Assembly (NCBI GenBank): GCA_024644515.1
Contig: JAHEHN010000001.1
Location: forward strand, 1 to 64,000
DNA from: Gammaproteobacteria bacterium
GTDB taxonomy: Bacteria > Pseudomonadota > Gammaproteobacteria > Pseudomonadales > Pseudohongiellaceae
Direction: 5' to 3'
Length of the DNA: 64,000 nt
Positions 54,978 to 63,938 of this stretch are shown piece by piece (the stretch's first letter is position 1; every line of letters starts with the position of its first letter). The notes beneath the pieces were generated by a model. The model ran no database searches. It was not told the DNA's origin and saw only the letters and a program-made list of their open reading frames with translations. The translations under genes and the position numbers were made by a program.

Positions 54978-57416
54978 TTACTCGCCGGTTTCTTCCAGCG
55001 GAAGATCGGCAGACGGTTCTTCTTCGTCACCGGTCTCAGCTGATTTCAGCTCCACCAGCATATCCGCCATCAGGTCACGCTGCTTGGTATCACTTTTGTA
55101 GAGCTCGATACGTGAGCGTTGAATTTCCCGCGGTAATTTGTTGTTGCCGATGTCGGCATCGGCAATCTGCAGCATGGGATCCACTTCCACCGATTCGATT
55201 TCCTTCTGTGTAATCAAGGTATGTGTGACAGCGTGAGAGTCATAGCGCCAGATTTCCGCAGGAATCATTTTGCTTTCACTACTGCCATCCGCATACTTGA
55301 TTTCCAGCGGAATGGGCATGACCAGGCCGCCAATATTTTCAAAGTCCAGGAAATAAATCAGTGAGCCATCGGCAATAGCTTTATCGAGAACCTCCAGTTC
55401 CCAGTCTTCCAGGCCATCGCGGAAACTGGTGTAGTCATTGCGATCTTTATTGGACACCGTGAATTCATTGTTTTCATTATAAAAGTCATTCAGTTCAGGA
55501 AAGCGATCTACGCGTTTTTCAATATCTGCATTACGCAGTTTGGTGAGTGACTCCGGATCATCATCAGCTTCTTCCCGGTCAAGTGGGAATTCTATTTCAG
55601 GGTCCTGGGTGGAGACTTGGTATTCGCGAATATCATTAAGTGCAATATCCACATGATCGGTGGAGTAAAACCAGCCACGGAAAAACCAGTCCAGATCTAC
55701 TGCGGAGGCATCTTCCATGGTGCGGAAGAAGTCACTGGGAGTTGGTCTTTTGAACATCCAGCGTTCACTGTATTGTTTGAAAGCGAAATCAAACAGGCTG
55801 CGTCCCATAACGGTTTCCCGTAATACTACTAACGCCGTAGCGGGTTTCGCGTAGGCGTTGTTACCGAATTGCAGAATGGATTCTGAGTTGGTCATTATAG
55901 GAACCTGATTTTGCGAGAGCATGTAATCCACGATATTTTTTGGATCGCCGCGCCGGGAAGGGTAGTCATCTTCCCACTCCCGTTCCGCCAGAAACTGCAG
56001 GAAGGTATTCAGACCTTCGTCCATCCATGTCCATTGTCTCTCGTCCGAATTCACCGTCATGGGGAAGTAGATATGACCAATTTCATGGATAACCACCGAG
56101 ATCAGGCCGTACTTGGCGCGACGTGAATAGGTGCGCTCGCCAGTGTCTTCATCTTCCACCGGGCGGTAACCATTGAAGGTGATCATCGGATATTCCATGC
56201 CACCGGATTCCCAGGCATTGACCGAAATCGCTACGGGATAGGGATACTCAAAGGAAAACTTCGAATACACATCCATAGTGTGAGCCACTGCATGAGTGGA
56301 ATATTTTGACCACAGAGGTTCTGCTTCCGGTGGATAAAGAGACATGGCCAGCACTTCCTCATACTCGGCGCCTTCCTGTACATGGGTCATGGCATCCCAG
56401 ATATATTTGCGTGAACTGGCCCAGGCGAAGTCGCGCACATTTTCTGCTTCAAAGCGCCAGGTGACCATGTCATCGGTGCCCTCTGCCTGATTGGCTTCGG
56501 CTTCCTCGGGAGTAACAATGAAAACAGGCGTATCGGATTCGCGCGCCTGGTCAAGTCGATCACGCTGCTGCGCAGTAAGTACCTGGTTGGGATTTTGCAG
56601 CACGCCGGTAGAGGCAACAATGTGATCTGCAGGGACGGTAAGAGATACGTCGAAGTCACCAAATTCCAGGGTAAATTCTCCACGTCCGATAAACTGCTTG
56701 TTCACCCAGCCGTTGTAATCGGTATAGGCGGCCACTCGGGGATACCACTGGGCCAGCGCAAACTGGTAGGTGTCGCTGTCACGGAAATGTTCAAGACCAC
56801 CTCGACCTCCCATGATGTCGGAGTCAGTAATATTATGTTCCCAGTCGATTTCAAAAGTGACTGACTGGCCACTGCGCAGGGGCATGGAAAGATCAATGCG
56901 CATCATGGTGCCGTTGATGGTGTAATCCAGTGCATTACCATTGCGCAGGGCAACACGCTGAATTTCAAAACCAAATTCCCGTTCTGCCGCATGTTGTTCC
57001 AGGCGCATACCGGCAAAGGAAATGCGGTCGCTACCGGTGGTGCCGGTAGTACGGCCGATGGAGTCATCACGGAAACGGTTTTGATCCAGTTGTACCCAGA
57101 TATAGGGCAGGGTGTCCGGTGAATTATTGCTGTAGGTTATGCGCTCGCTGGCGATAATGCGTTGGTTGTCCTCATCCAGGGTGGCCTCAATTTCATAATC
57201 AGCCTGCTGCTGCCAGTAAGCGTTACCCGGTGCGCCTGAAGCAGTACGGTAAGCATTCGGCGTCGGCAGGATTTCATCCAGCTGACGAAATACATCCTTG
57301 AAGGAGCCTTTTGTTTGTTTGGTCTGGCTGAATGCTGCAGGCGAAATAAATCCAATACATAGCAGGGCCGCTACAATTACCACCGTTGGCTTTTTATTGA
57401 TTGGCTTGTCTGACAT
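54978..57416 (-). CDS. M1 family metallopeptidase
   Basis: A secreted zinc aminopeptidase-like enzyme of 812 residues, signal peptide about 1-30. The substrate-anchoring GGMEYP (405-410) and the zinc motif HEIGH (444-448) with the third ligand Glu467 in TWMDEGLNTF are intact. The N-terminal beta saddle (about 70-270) is present. After the catalytic region comes a long C-terminal part rich in acidic residues, ending in a Glu-rich tail. Likely role: degradation of peptides in the periplasm or outside. The DUF6702 gene follows on the same strand. Confidence 0.93.
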   Translation of the reverse strand: MSDKPINKKPTVVIVAALLCIGFISPAAFSQTKQTKGSFKDVFRQLDEILPTPNAYRTASGAPGNAYWQQQADYEIEATLDEDNQRIIASERITYSNNSPDTLPYIWVQLDQNRFRDDSIGRTTGTTGSDRISFAGMRLEQHAAEREFGFEIQRVALRNGNALDYTINGTMMRIDLSMPLRSGQSVTFEIDWEHNITDSDIMGGRGGLEHFRDSDTYQFALAQWYPRVAAYTDYNGWVNKQFIGRGEFTLEFGDFDVSLTVPADHIVASTGVLQNPNQVLTAQQRDRLDQARESDTPVFIVTPEEAEANQAEGTDDMVTWRFEAENVRDFAWASSRKYIWDAMTHVQEGAEYEEVLAMSLYPPEAEPLWSKYSTHAVAHTMDVYSKFSFEYPYPVAISVNAWESGGMEYPMITFNGYRPVEDEDTGERTYSRRAKYGLISVVIHEIGHIYFPMTVNSDERQWTWMDEGLNTFLQFLAEREWEDDYPSRRGDPKNIVDYMLSQNQVPIMTNSESILQFGNNAYAKPATALVVLRETVMGRSLFDFAFKQYSERWMFKRPTPSDFFRTMEDASAVDLDWFFRGWFYSTDHVDIALNDIREYQVSTQDPEIEFPLDREEADDDPESLTKLRNADIEKRVDRFPELNDFYNENNEFTVSNKDRNDYTSFRDGLEDWELEVLDKAIADGSLIYFLDFENIGGLVMPIPLEIKYADGSSESKMIPAEIWRYDSHAVTHTLITQKEIESVEVDPMLQIADADIGNNKLPREIQRSRIELYKSDTKQRDLMADMLVELKSAETGDEEEPSADLPLEETGE

Positions 57417-57863
57417 ATGCTGTTCCCTGTCTGGATATTTTAGTGACGCAGGCCTGATGCCTGTAATTCGGTAGAAAGTATAACGGCAAAAAAGCAGCCG
57501 GGGTAATAATGGGACTTAAAAGACTGAATAATCCTGTTTCAGTAATAATCTTGCAGTAACGATTATTATATTTTTTGATTATTCCGAGTACCCATGATCA
57601 ATGTCCTCGTTTAACAGATGTTTTTCACCTGCCATTCTAAAAAACGATGTGCCGATATGACGCAAAATTTGCCCGTTTCAGGCATAAGCGCACAATCCCG
57701 GTGCAGCAGTTTTCCAGGAAGTGTATATTTTCAGGAGTCTTTCAATCTCCTGTTAACATGCCACTCAATGACATACATAATTGATGCCAGTTTTATATTT
57801 CTGTCATAAAAATGTTTAAGCAAGAAGGAGTCTTCGACTCCTTCTTGACCAACGGAGCAAGCA
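57417..57863. other. 447-nt divergent intergenic region
   Basis: Region between the M1 peptidase start and the M20 gene. No ORF is supported. It contains the 27-nt perfect hairpin at 57821-57847 just ahead of the M20 ribosome site; nothing else recognisable. Confidence 0.5.
57821..57847 (+). repeat. Perfect 12-bp hairpin in the M20 leader
   Basis: CAAGAAGGAGTC, loop TTC, GACTCCTTCTTG: a perfect 12-bp inverted repeat (or 11 bp with a C-UUCG-A loop). No U-run follows. The CGGAG ribosome site begins 5 nt after the stem, and the ATG is at 57864. The stem also hides an AAGGAG sequence, which would mimic a ribosome site if unfolded. Confidence 0.7.
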
Positions 57864-59282
57864 ATGCCAATTATAAGAATCTCAGGTCGACTGTTGATTT
57901 CGATTATTTTCAGTTTTTTATTTGTTTCCGCCAATGCCGCTGAAGCGGATTGGGATCTGATCAATCAGGAAACCCTGCAACGCTTTCAGGACATGCTTCG
58001 CATCGATACTTCGAACCCGCCAGGTAACGAAACCGTGCTGGTGGAACAGCTGGCAGACATACTTACTGCTGAAGGTATTGATGTAGAAATCTACAGCCGT
58101 GATCCTGCCCGCGCCAACCTGGTAGCCCGACTGCGTGGTAATGGCAGCAAGCAGCCATTACTGCTGATGGCGCATCTTGATGTGGTGACTGTCGATCCGG
58201 AAAAATGGAGCTTTCCGCCCTTTGGCGGCACGCTGGATGACAAGTGGATTTATAGTCGCGGGGTGGTGGATGACAAGGACAATCTGGTGGCCTCACTGAT
58301 GACCATGCTGTTGTTGGAACGCAGTGGCGTAACCCTGGATCGCGACGTAATTTTTCTTGCCGAGGCTGGTGAGGAAGGCGGCGTGCAGTGGGGTATCGAG
58401 TTTATGACCAGTGAGCATCCCGATGCTATTGATGCCCAGTACTGTCTTGCTGAAGGTGGCAGCGTGACCCGCGAAAATGGCGCGGCACTGTTTGCCGGCA
58501 TCCAGTCCGGTGAAAAGAAGCGCCGTACTGCTGTACTGAATGTCACCGGCGTTGCCGGGCATGGCTCCGTTCCCACGCGAAATAATGCGGTGGTGCGTCT
58601 TGGTCAGGCAATCACAGCCCTGGCGGATTGGCAGGAACCTGTTCGTTTGAGCGACACCACGACCACCATGCTGGCCCGCCTTGCCGAGATTTCTCCGCCC
58701 GAAGCTGCGGCTCGCTATCGGGCTCTGCTTAACCCTGGCTCCCGGGCAGCTGAAGAAGCCATGCTCTGGATGCTCGATAATAAGCCCGCTACCGCTGCAC
58801 TGCTTCATAATACGGTTACCCCGACCATCATGAATATTGGTTACCGCTACAATGTTATTCCTTCAGCCGGCAGCGCCTCCCTGGACGTACGCCTGTTGCC
58901 GGAATAGGATTTTGACAGTTTCCTTGAGGCGATAGCCGCCGTGGTGGATGATGAGGCGATTTCAGTGACCTGGGACGATGCACTGGTTCGCCCCAGTGCA
59001 GCAGTGAGTCTGGATACCGAAGCTTTTCGGGTCATTGAACAGGTTTATGGGGAACACTATGGCGTACCTGTCATTCCAAGGATGAGTACTGGCGCCACTG
59101 ATATGAGTTATGTGCGTGCCATGGGCGTTAGCTGTTACGGCGTCGGTCCGGGCATCGATCGCGAGGATGGTCCGCTGGGTTACGGGGCACACAGTGATCA
59201 GGAACGCATTCTGGAACAGGAATTATACAAATTTGTGCAGGCCTATCATGAGATAGTCGTGCGCCTGGCAGTACACCAGTAG
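57864..59282 (+). pseudogene. M20 family metallopeptidase interrupted by an in-frame TAG
   Basis: The gene encodes a 472-codon M20 peptidase with a signal peptide (ending NAAE) and a zinc site: His in MAHLDVVTVDP, Asp in RGVVDDKDN, Glu pair in AEAGEEGG and Glu in YCLAEGG. At 58905-58907 the frame has TAG after RLLPE. The same frame then continues DFDSFLEAI to GATDMSYVR and GAHSDQERI, which contains the last metal-ligand His. So one base change separates it from an intact gene. The truncated 347-residue product would lack the final His and the end of the catalytic domain. Sequencing error is a real alternative. Confidence 0.82.
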
Positions 59283-59404
59283 ATAGTGACTATTAGATAA
59301 GGTCAGGGGCGAGACGGACTCCTTGTAATCCTGCCATGGTTTTTTGCCGTATATAGCAGAAAACTACAGTAAGTCGTCTTATTGAATATCGGAGAATTTT
59401 GATC

Positions 59405-59998
59405 ATGGTTAAACTGGCTGAACTCAAATTGGTGTTTCCACTGTTTTCTTTACTGGCTTTCTTTGGGTTCAGTAATTCTGTCTTTGCCCAAGAAGAAATT
59501 AATGGAGTGGAGACTGCGCAGAAAAACTGTGCGCCATGGCTGGATCACAAGCTTAATAAACTGCATTCAAGCCAGATAATAGATCTGTGTGCACAAACGG
59601 CGGGTAAGCCGGTACTGCTGATCAATACCGCCAGCTACTGTGGCTATACCTACCAGTTCACCGGCCTTGAAGCGCTCTATCAACGCTATAAAGACAGAGG
59701 GCTTGTGGTTGTCGGCTTTCCTTCTGATGATTTCAACCAGGAAGACGATGATGCAGCCAAAACAGCCGATATTTGCTACATCAATCATGGTGTGACTTTT
59801 GCCATGACCGATGTGATCAATGTTAAAGGTTCCGATGCCCATCCGGTATTTCAGCATCTGGCCAATGAAACCAAACGACCTAACTGGAACTTCAATAAAT
59901 ACCTGGTGGATAAAGACGGTAATGTCATCGAGCTGTTCCGCAGTGGTGTCGAGCCTGACAGCAGAAAACTGCAGGCGGCTATTGAAGCTGTCCTTTAG
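59405..59998 (+). CDS. Glutathione peroxidase family protein, exported
   Basis: A 197-residue thiol peroxidase with signal peptide (ending VFAQE). The active-site Cys is in NTASYCGYTYQFTGLEALYQRY (Cys where selenoenzymes have Sec), the second motif is VVVGFPSDDF, and WNFNKYLVDKDG completes the catalytic Trp/Asn set. It probably removes peroxides in the periplasm using thioredoxin- or glutathione-like donors. ATG 59405 is chosen; a TTG 6 nt upstream also fits the GGAG site at 59391. Confidence 0.9.
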   Translation: MVKLAELKLVFPLFSLLAFFGFSNSVFAQEEINGVETAQKNCAPWLDHKLNKLHSSQIIDLCAQTAGKPVLLINTASYCGYTYQFTGLEALYQRYKDRGLVVVGFPSDDFNQEDDDAAKTADICYINHGVTFAMTDVINVKGSDAHPVFQHLANETKRPNWNFNKYLVDKDGNVIELFRSGVEPDSRKLQAAIEAVL

Positions 59999-60031
59999 AT
60001 GGCGCGGTAGTCAAGGCGATCTAAACCGGTA

Positions 60032-60220
60032 ATGGCTCACCACAAGGCTAATCTGCCTGAAAAAATTTGTCAGCATTGCCAGCGTCCATTTGCCTGGCGC
60101 AAAAAGTGGTGGCGCTGCTGGGACGAGGTGAAATATTGCAGCGAACGTTGCAAGCGCGATGGCCGATCAGCAGTTCCCAAAAACCAGTGCGCAGCTGCGA
60201 CTGTGGAAGATGAGTTTTGA
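60032..60220 (+). CDS. DUF2256 zinc-ribbon protein
   Basis: A 62-residue protein with the complete DUF2256 motif: KICQHCQRPFAWRKKW, then WDEVKYCSERCKRDGR, i.e. four Cys in two CxxC/CxxxC knuckles. It likely binds one zinc. Function unknown; homologues occur near photolyase/cryptochrome or glutathione peroxidase-type genes. It follows the peroxidase after 33 nt and may be co-transcribed. Confidence 0.88.
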   Translation: MAHHKANLPEKICQHCQRPFAWRKKWWRCWDEVKYCSERCKRDGRSAVPKNQCAAATVEDEF

Positions 60221-60232
60221 TTCGGCTGCTGT

Positions 60233-60264
60233 TGTTGTAAACCTCAAGTGTTGTAAACCTCAAG
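60233..60264 (+). repeat. 16-bp perfect tandem duplication
   Basis: TGTTGTAAACCTCAAG occurs twice without spacer (60233-60248 and 60249-60264), just after the DUF2256 stop. It is probably a recent slippage or duplication event. Confidence 0.9.
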
Positions 60265-60516
60265 CCAAACCCTTTTGCTCTCAGACCCGATCTTCAGAAA
60301 GCGTTATCCTGCTTTATGTCCCTGTGACGCCCTGAAAGAGTTGCTGCATATCAATAGTGCAACAAACAATAAGGCATTTAGTCGCTTATCAAAGCCTTTG
60401 CATAGCCACAATTCCCTGATCCTTTTATACTGCTATATACTGATCGGTAAATGGTCATTTATAAGTAATTTTCGGATAGATTAAAAATAATCAGCAAATT
60501 GAAAGTTAACCCGGGG

Positions 60517-61227
60517 ATGGCAATTCAAAATGTAAGCATGATGAAAAAAACAGATGATGAAAAAGTACAACGCCGCGCTGTGATGGCTGGCATGGGAGCA
60601 GTCGTGGCAGGACTGGCCGTGACAGCGGCCTCACCGGATGCCCGCGCACAGACAAGTGCAACAAACTTTCAACCTGCCCGGCATGCAGATGATGCCTGGT
60701 TCGATGAGCTTTCCGGTAGCCATCGTGTATTTATCGATACTTCCACTGTCGTGGGAGGTCAGGATGCCCTGCGTTATGCCTTCAATATTATGAATGCCCA
60801 TGTCGAAGCCTATGATGGGGCCGACGAAGATTACGCCATGATTATTTGCTACCGCCATGGTTCAACAGCCTTTGGTTATGGTGATGCCATCTGGGAAAAA
60901 TACGGTGAATTACTCAATGGCCGTATGCAACTCACCGACCCTGAAACCAAGGAAGTGCCAACACGAAATATTTTGAATCTGGCCAGTGGACCATTCGCCA
61001 GGGCCAGCATTCCATCCATTATAGAAAGAGGCGTACATTTTGCTATTTGTGCCACAGCCACTCGCGGCATTGCCGGTATGATTGCTGGCAGTACCGGTCA
61101 GGAGACTGATGATGTGGTTGCCGAGCTGATGGCAGGTGCCATTCCCAACGCCCGCTTTGTACCCGCCGGTGTTATGGGTATGACGCGAGCCCAGGAATAC
61201 GGGTATAGCCTATTGTATGCAGGATGA
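60517..61227 (+). CDS. Tat-exported DsrE-like protein
   Basis: A 236-residue protein. The N-terminus has a twin-arginine signal (QRRAVMAGMGAVVAGLAV, cleavage near ARAQ), so it is exported folded. The mature part resembles the DsrE/DsrF-like fold: RVFIDTSTVVGGQDALRYAFNIMNAH, YAMIICYRHGSTAFGYGD, then GVHFAICATATRGIAGMIA. Only two Cys are seen in mature sequence. Function unknown; sulfur-relay roles of DsrE need not apply. Several starts are possible (60499 TTG, 60517, 60538, 60541 ATG). It lies 35 nt upstream of the cbb3-type fusion gene and is probably in the same transcript. Confidence 0.72.
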   Translation: MAIQNVSMMKKTDDEKVQRRAVMAGMGAVVAGLAVTAASPDARAQTSATNFQPARHADDAWFDELSGSHRVFIDTSTVVGGQDALRYAFNIMNAHVEAYDGADEDYAMIICYRHGSTAFGYGDAIWEKYGELLNGRMQLTDPETKEVPTRNILNLASGPFARASIPSIIERGVHFAICATATRGIAGMIAGSTGQETDDVVAELMAGAIPNARFVPAGVMGMTRAQEYGYSLLYAG

Positions 61228-61260
61228 GCATGCGGGATGAGCATGCGGGATAAACATGCC
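61222..61260 (+). repeat. Three tandem 13-bp units before the oxidase gene
   Basis: GGATGAGCATGCG occurs twice in a row (61222-61234, 61235-61247), then a degenerate third copy GGATAAACATGCC (61248-61260). The first unit contains the stop codon of the DsrE-like gene and the array ends 2 nt before the oxidase ATG. Each unit holds a GCATGC or ACATGC core. Confidence 0.9.
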
Positions 61261-61262
61261 AT

Positions 61263-63938
61263 ATGAGTGAAGCAACGTCGGCTTCCCGTCCTGAAACGGA
61301 AATCCCTGCGCATAACCTGATAGACACCTGGCTGGTCTATGCCCACAGCATAGCCGCGCTGGTGTGTGTGCTGTTCGCTATTCTGTGCGGCATCGCCATT
61401 TCCCTGCAATTCTTTTTACCTGATGTACTGGGGCCCTGGCACTCCATGGCCTGGGGTCGAATGCGCTATGCCCATACCCAGGGCATCATGCTGGGCTGGC
61501 TGGGGAATGCCTTCCTGGCCTTTCTCTATCATGCCGTACCTGTGCTGACCGGGCGCAGGGTTTGCAGCCCAACACTGGGACGCTGGATATTCGGGCTATG
61601 GAATTTTGTAGTCATGCTACCGGGCTGGTTGCTTGTGCTCAGTGGTGTGAGTCAGCCGATTGAATGGGCAGAGTTTCCGGTTGTTATTGATGTCTTCGTT
61701 ATTCTCGCGCTGGTGCTGGCTGCAGTGCAGTTCCTCCCCCCATTTTTTAAAAATGGCCTGGAAGATCTCTATGTTTCCAGCTGGTATATCATCGGTGCGC
61801 TGGTGTTTACCCTGTTGGCCTATCCCATGGGCAATATCATTCCTGATCTGGTGCCCGGGGCCAAAAGCGCTGCTTTTACCGGTCTCTGGATTCATGATGC
61901 GGTGGGGCTGTTTGTAACGCCACTGGCTTTATCGATACTGTATTTTGTTATTCCAGCCGTAACCGTCAGGCCCATCTATAGTCACTTCCTTTCCATGCTG
62001 GGATTTTGGGGGCTGTTTTTTCTCTACCCCCTCAATGGCACCCATCATTATGTATTCTCGGTGATTCCCATGGCGGCCCAGTTAGGCGCTATTGCAGCCT
62101 CCGCATTGTTGGGGGTGATCGTCATTGTGGTGGTGACCAACCTGCTGATGTCTTTGCGTGGCTCGAACATGCTAAAAAAAGATATCGGCCTGCGGTTTGT
62201 TCTGGTGGCCACGATCTTTTACCTGATTGTCAGTGTGCAGGGTGCCCTGCAGGCACAAATGTCACTGAACCAGGTGGTGCATTTTACCGACTGGGTGATA
62301 GGGCATTCCCATCTCGCCATGCTTGGCTTTGCTACCTTTGCCGGTATTGGCGGCATTATTCACAGCTGGCAACGTATTCCCTGGGCGCGCTATAACGCCG
62401 GCGCCCTGTTGTGGTCATTCTGGCTGTTGGTGATTGGCATCAGCATTATGGTTATTGATCTGACCATTGCCGGTCTGGTTCAGGCCCAGCTGTGGCAAAA
62501 CGGGTCGCCCTGGTATGAATCTGTGCAGCAATCCAGACCCTACTGGATGATTCGTTCCCTTTCGGCGATTCCCATCGTGGCTGGATTTATTCTGCTGTTT
62601 TATGGCTTGTGCAGTGGTGAAAAAGGCGCAGGCGTAAGACTGCTATCCAGCCAGCGTTCTAATGAAGAGGCCATTGCCAAAGCCAGCGCAATGGAGAATG
62701 CTAACCAACCCCCGGTGTCCCCTGCGCACTTTTTACGCATGTCATACCGGGTAGCGGCAAGCGCGGCTATTGGGTTTTTTATCCTCTCAGTGGGCTTGCT
62801 GGGTGTCTGGCCCGGGGTAGAACTGGATCGGCAGATTGCTGCCATGTCTCCGCCCGACCTTTATGCCCTGTCTGACTCAGAAGCTCGTGGCAGAAAGATT
62901 TATGCACGGGAAGGTTGTTCCTATTGTCATACCCAGCAAATACGTTATACAGAAGCGGATATCAGTCGCTTTGGCGCACCTACTCTGGCCTGGGAAGGCC
63001 AGTTTGATACGCCACATATGTGGGGGACCCGTCGGGTAGGACCAGATCTGTCGCGCAGCAGCGGCACCCGCAATCGCGAATGGCATCTGGCACATCTGTA
63101 TTCACCGCGCAGTGTGGTGCCCTGGTCAATCATGCCGTCCTACAATGCCTTTTTTAACGGCAGTGTGGACCAGCCCAGGCAGGAAGCGCTTGATCTGGTG
63201 GCATATCTTGAATCATTGGGTCGAGCCAGGGACCTGGCATGGCCGGATGCAGATGAAAGGGTGAGGGCGCTTTATCCCGAGCATAAATGGGCGCAAATGG
63301 CCGTGAGCTCGCCGCTTTTAAATGCGCATCCTGGTATGGCCCGAGCATCAGGCGAAACTCCTGTACTTGACTCTGCCGCTTTGTCAGAAAGTGGAGAAAC
63401 CGGAGAAAAGCTTTGGCTGACTTTATGTGCCGGTTGTCATGGTGAGAATGGCACGGGTAATGGCCCGGCTGCTGACTGGCTAAGACCACGTCCGGTAAAT
63501 CTCACGCAGTATGATTTTACCTGGCAGCGTCTGGCACAGGTGCTTTGGCATGGTGTGCCTGGTACCGCGATGCCGGCCTGGCGGGATATTCCGGTTGCTG
63601 GTTTAACTGCGCTGGCAACTTATGTGAAAGCATTCGCTGTGGAAGAGTCTATAGCGCCACCCGATCAGAATCAGCTGGCAACAGGGGAGCAGGTATACCA
63701 GAATAACTGCGCTCAATGTCACGGTGATGCTGGTGATGGCCAGGGCTTTGCTGTCAGCCAGTTAGCAATAGCTCCCACAGATTTTACCAGCCAAAGGCCC
63801 TCACTGGGTGAAAGTGTCCGCGTATTGAACAATGGTATCGAGGGTTCCTCCATGGCGCCCTGGACCGATCGTCTATCAGAGTCAGAGATACTGGCAGTGA
63901 GTTATTATCTGCGTCAGTTTTATGAGGCCGGGCCATGA
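61263..63938 (+). CDS. Fused cbb3-type oxidase: CcoN-CcoO-CcoP-like haem domains
   Basis: A single 891-residue polypeptide. Residues 1-470 match CcoN: haem-ligand His71 (RYAHTQG), CuB ligands His211 (WIHDAVG) and His261-His262 (GTHH), the crosslink-type Tyr255 six residues before it, and His348/His350 (GHSHLA). Residues about 495-650 match CcoO, with CSYCH (552-556) and IMPSY. Two further cytochrome c domains follow, CAGCH (722-726, AMPAW) and CAQCH (816-820, SMAPW), as in CcoP. It would be an inner-membrane terminal oxidase for low oxygen. Usual cbb3 oxidases use three separate genes. The stop overlaps the next start (ATGA). Confidence 0.85.
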   Translation: MSEATSASRPETEIPAHNLIDTWLVYAHSIAALVCVLFAILCGIAISLQFFLPDVLGPWHSMAWGRMRYAHTQGIMLGWLGNAFLAFLYHAVPVLTGRRVCSPTLGRWIFGLWNFVVMLPGWLLVLSGVSQPIEWAEFPVVIDVFVILALVLAAVQFLPPFFKNGLEDLYVSSWYIIGALVFTLLAYPMGNIIPDLVPGAKSAAFTGLWIHDAVGLFVTPLALSILYFVIPAVTVRPIYSHFLSMLGFWGLFFLYPLNGTHHYVFSVIPMAAQLGAIAASALLGVIVIVVVTNLLMSLRGSNMLKKDIGLRFVLVATIFYLIVSVQGALQAQMSLNQVVHFTDWVIGHSHLAMLGFATFAGIGGIIHSWQRIPWARYNAGALLWSFWLLVIGISIMVIDLTIAGLVQAQLWQNGSPWYESVQQSRPYWMIRSLSAIPIVAGFILLFYGLCSGEKGAGVRLLSSQRSNEEAIAKASAMENANQPPVSPAHFLRMSYRVAASAAIGFFILSVGLLGVWPGVELDRQIAAMSPPDLYALSDSEARGRKIYAREGCSYCHTQQIRYTEADISRFGAPTLAWEGQFDTPHMWGTRRVGPDLSRSSGTRNREWHLAHLYSPRSVVPWSIMPSYNAFFNGSVDQPRQEALDLVAYLESLGRARDLAWPDADERVRALYPEHKWAQMAVSSPLLNAHPGMARASGETPVLDSAALSESGETGEKLWLTLCAGCHGENGTGNGPAADWLRPRPVNLTQYDFTWQRLAQVLWHGVPGTAMPAWRDIPVAGLTALATYVKAFAVEESIAPPDQNQLATGEQVYQNNCAQCHGDAGDGQGFAVSQLAIAPTDFTSQRPSLGESVRVLNNGIEGSSMAPWTDRLSESEILAVSYYLRQFYEAGP

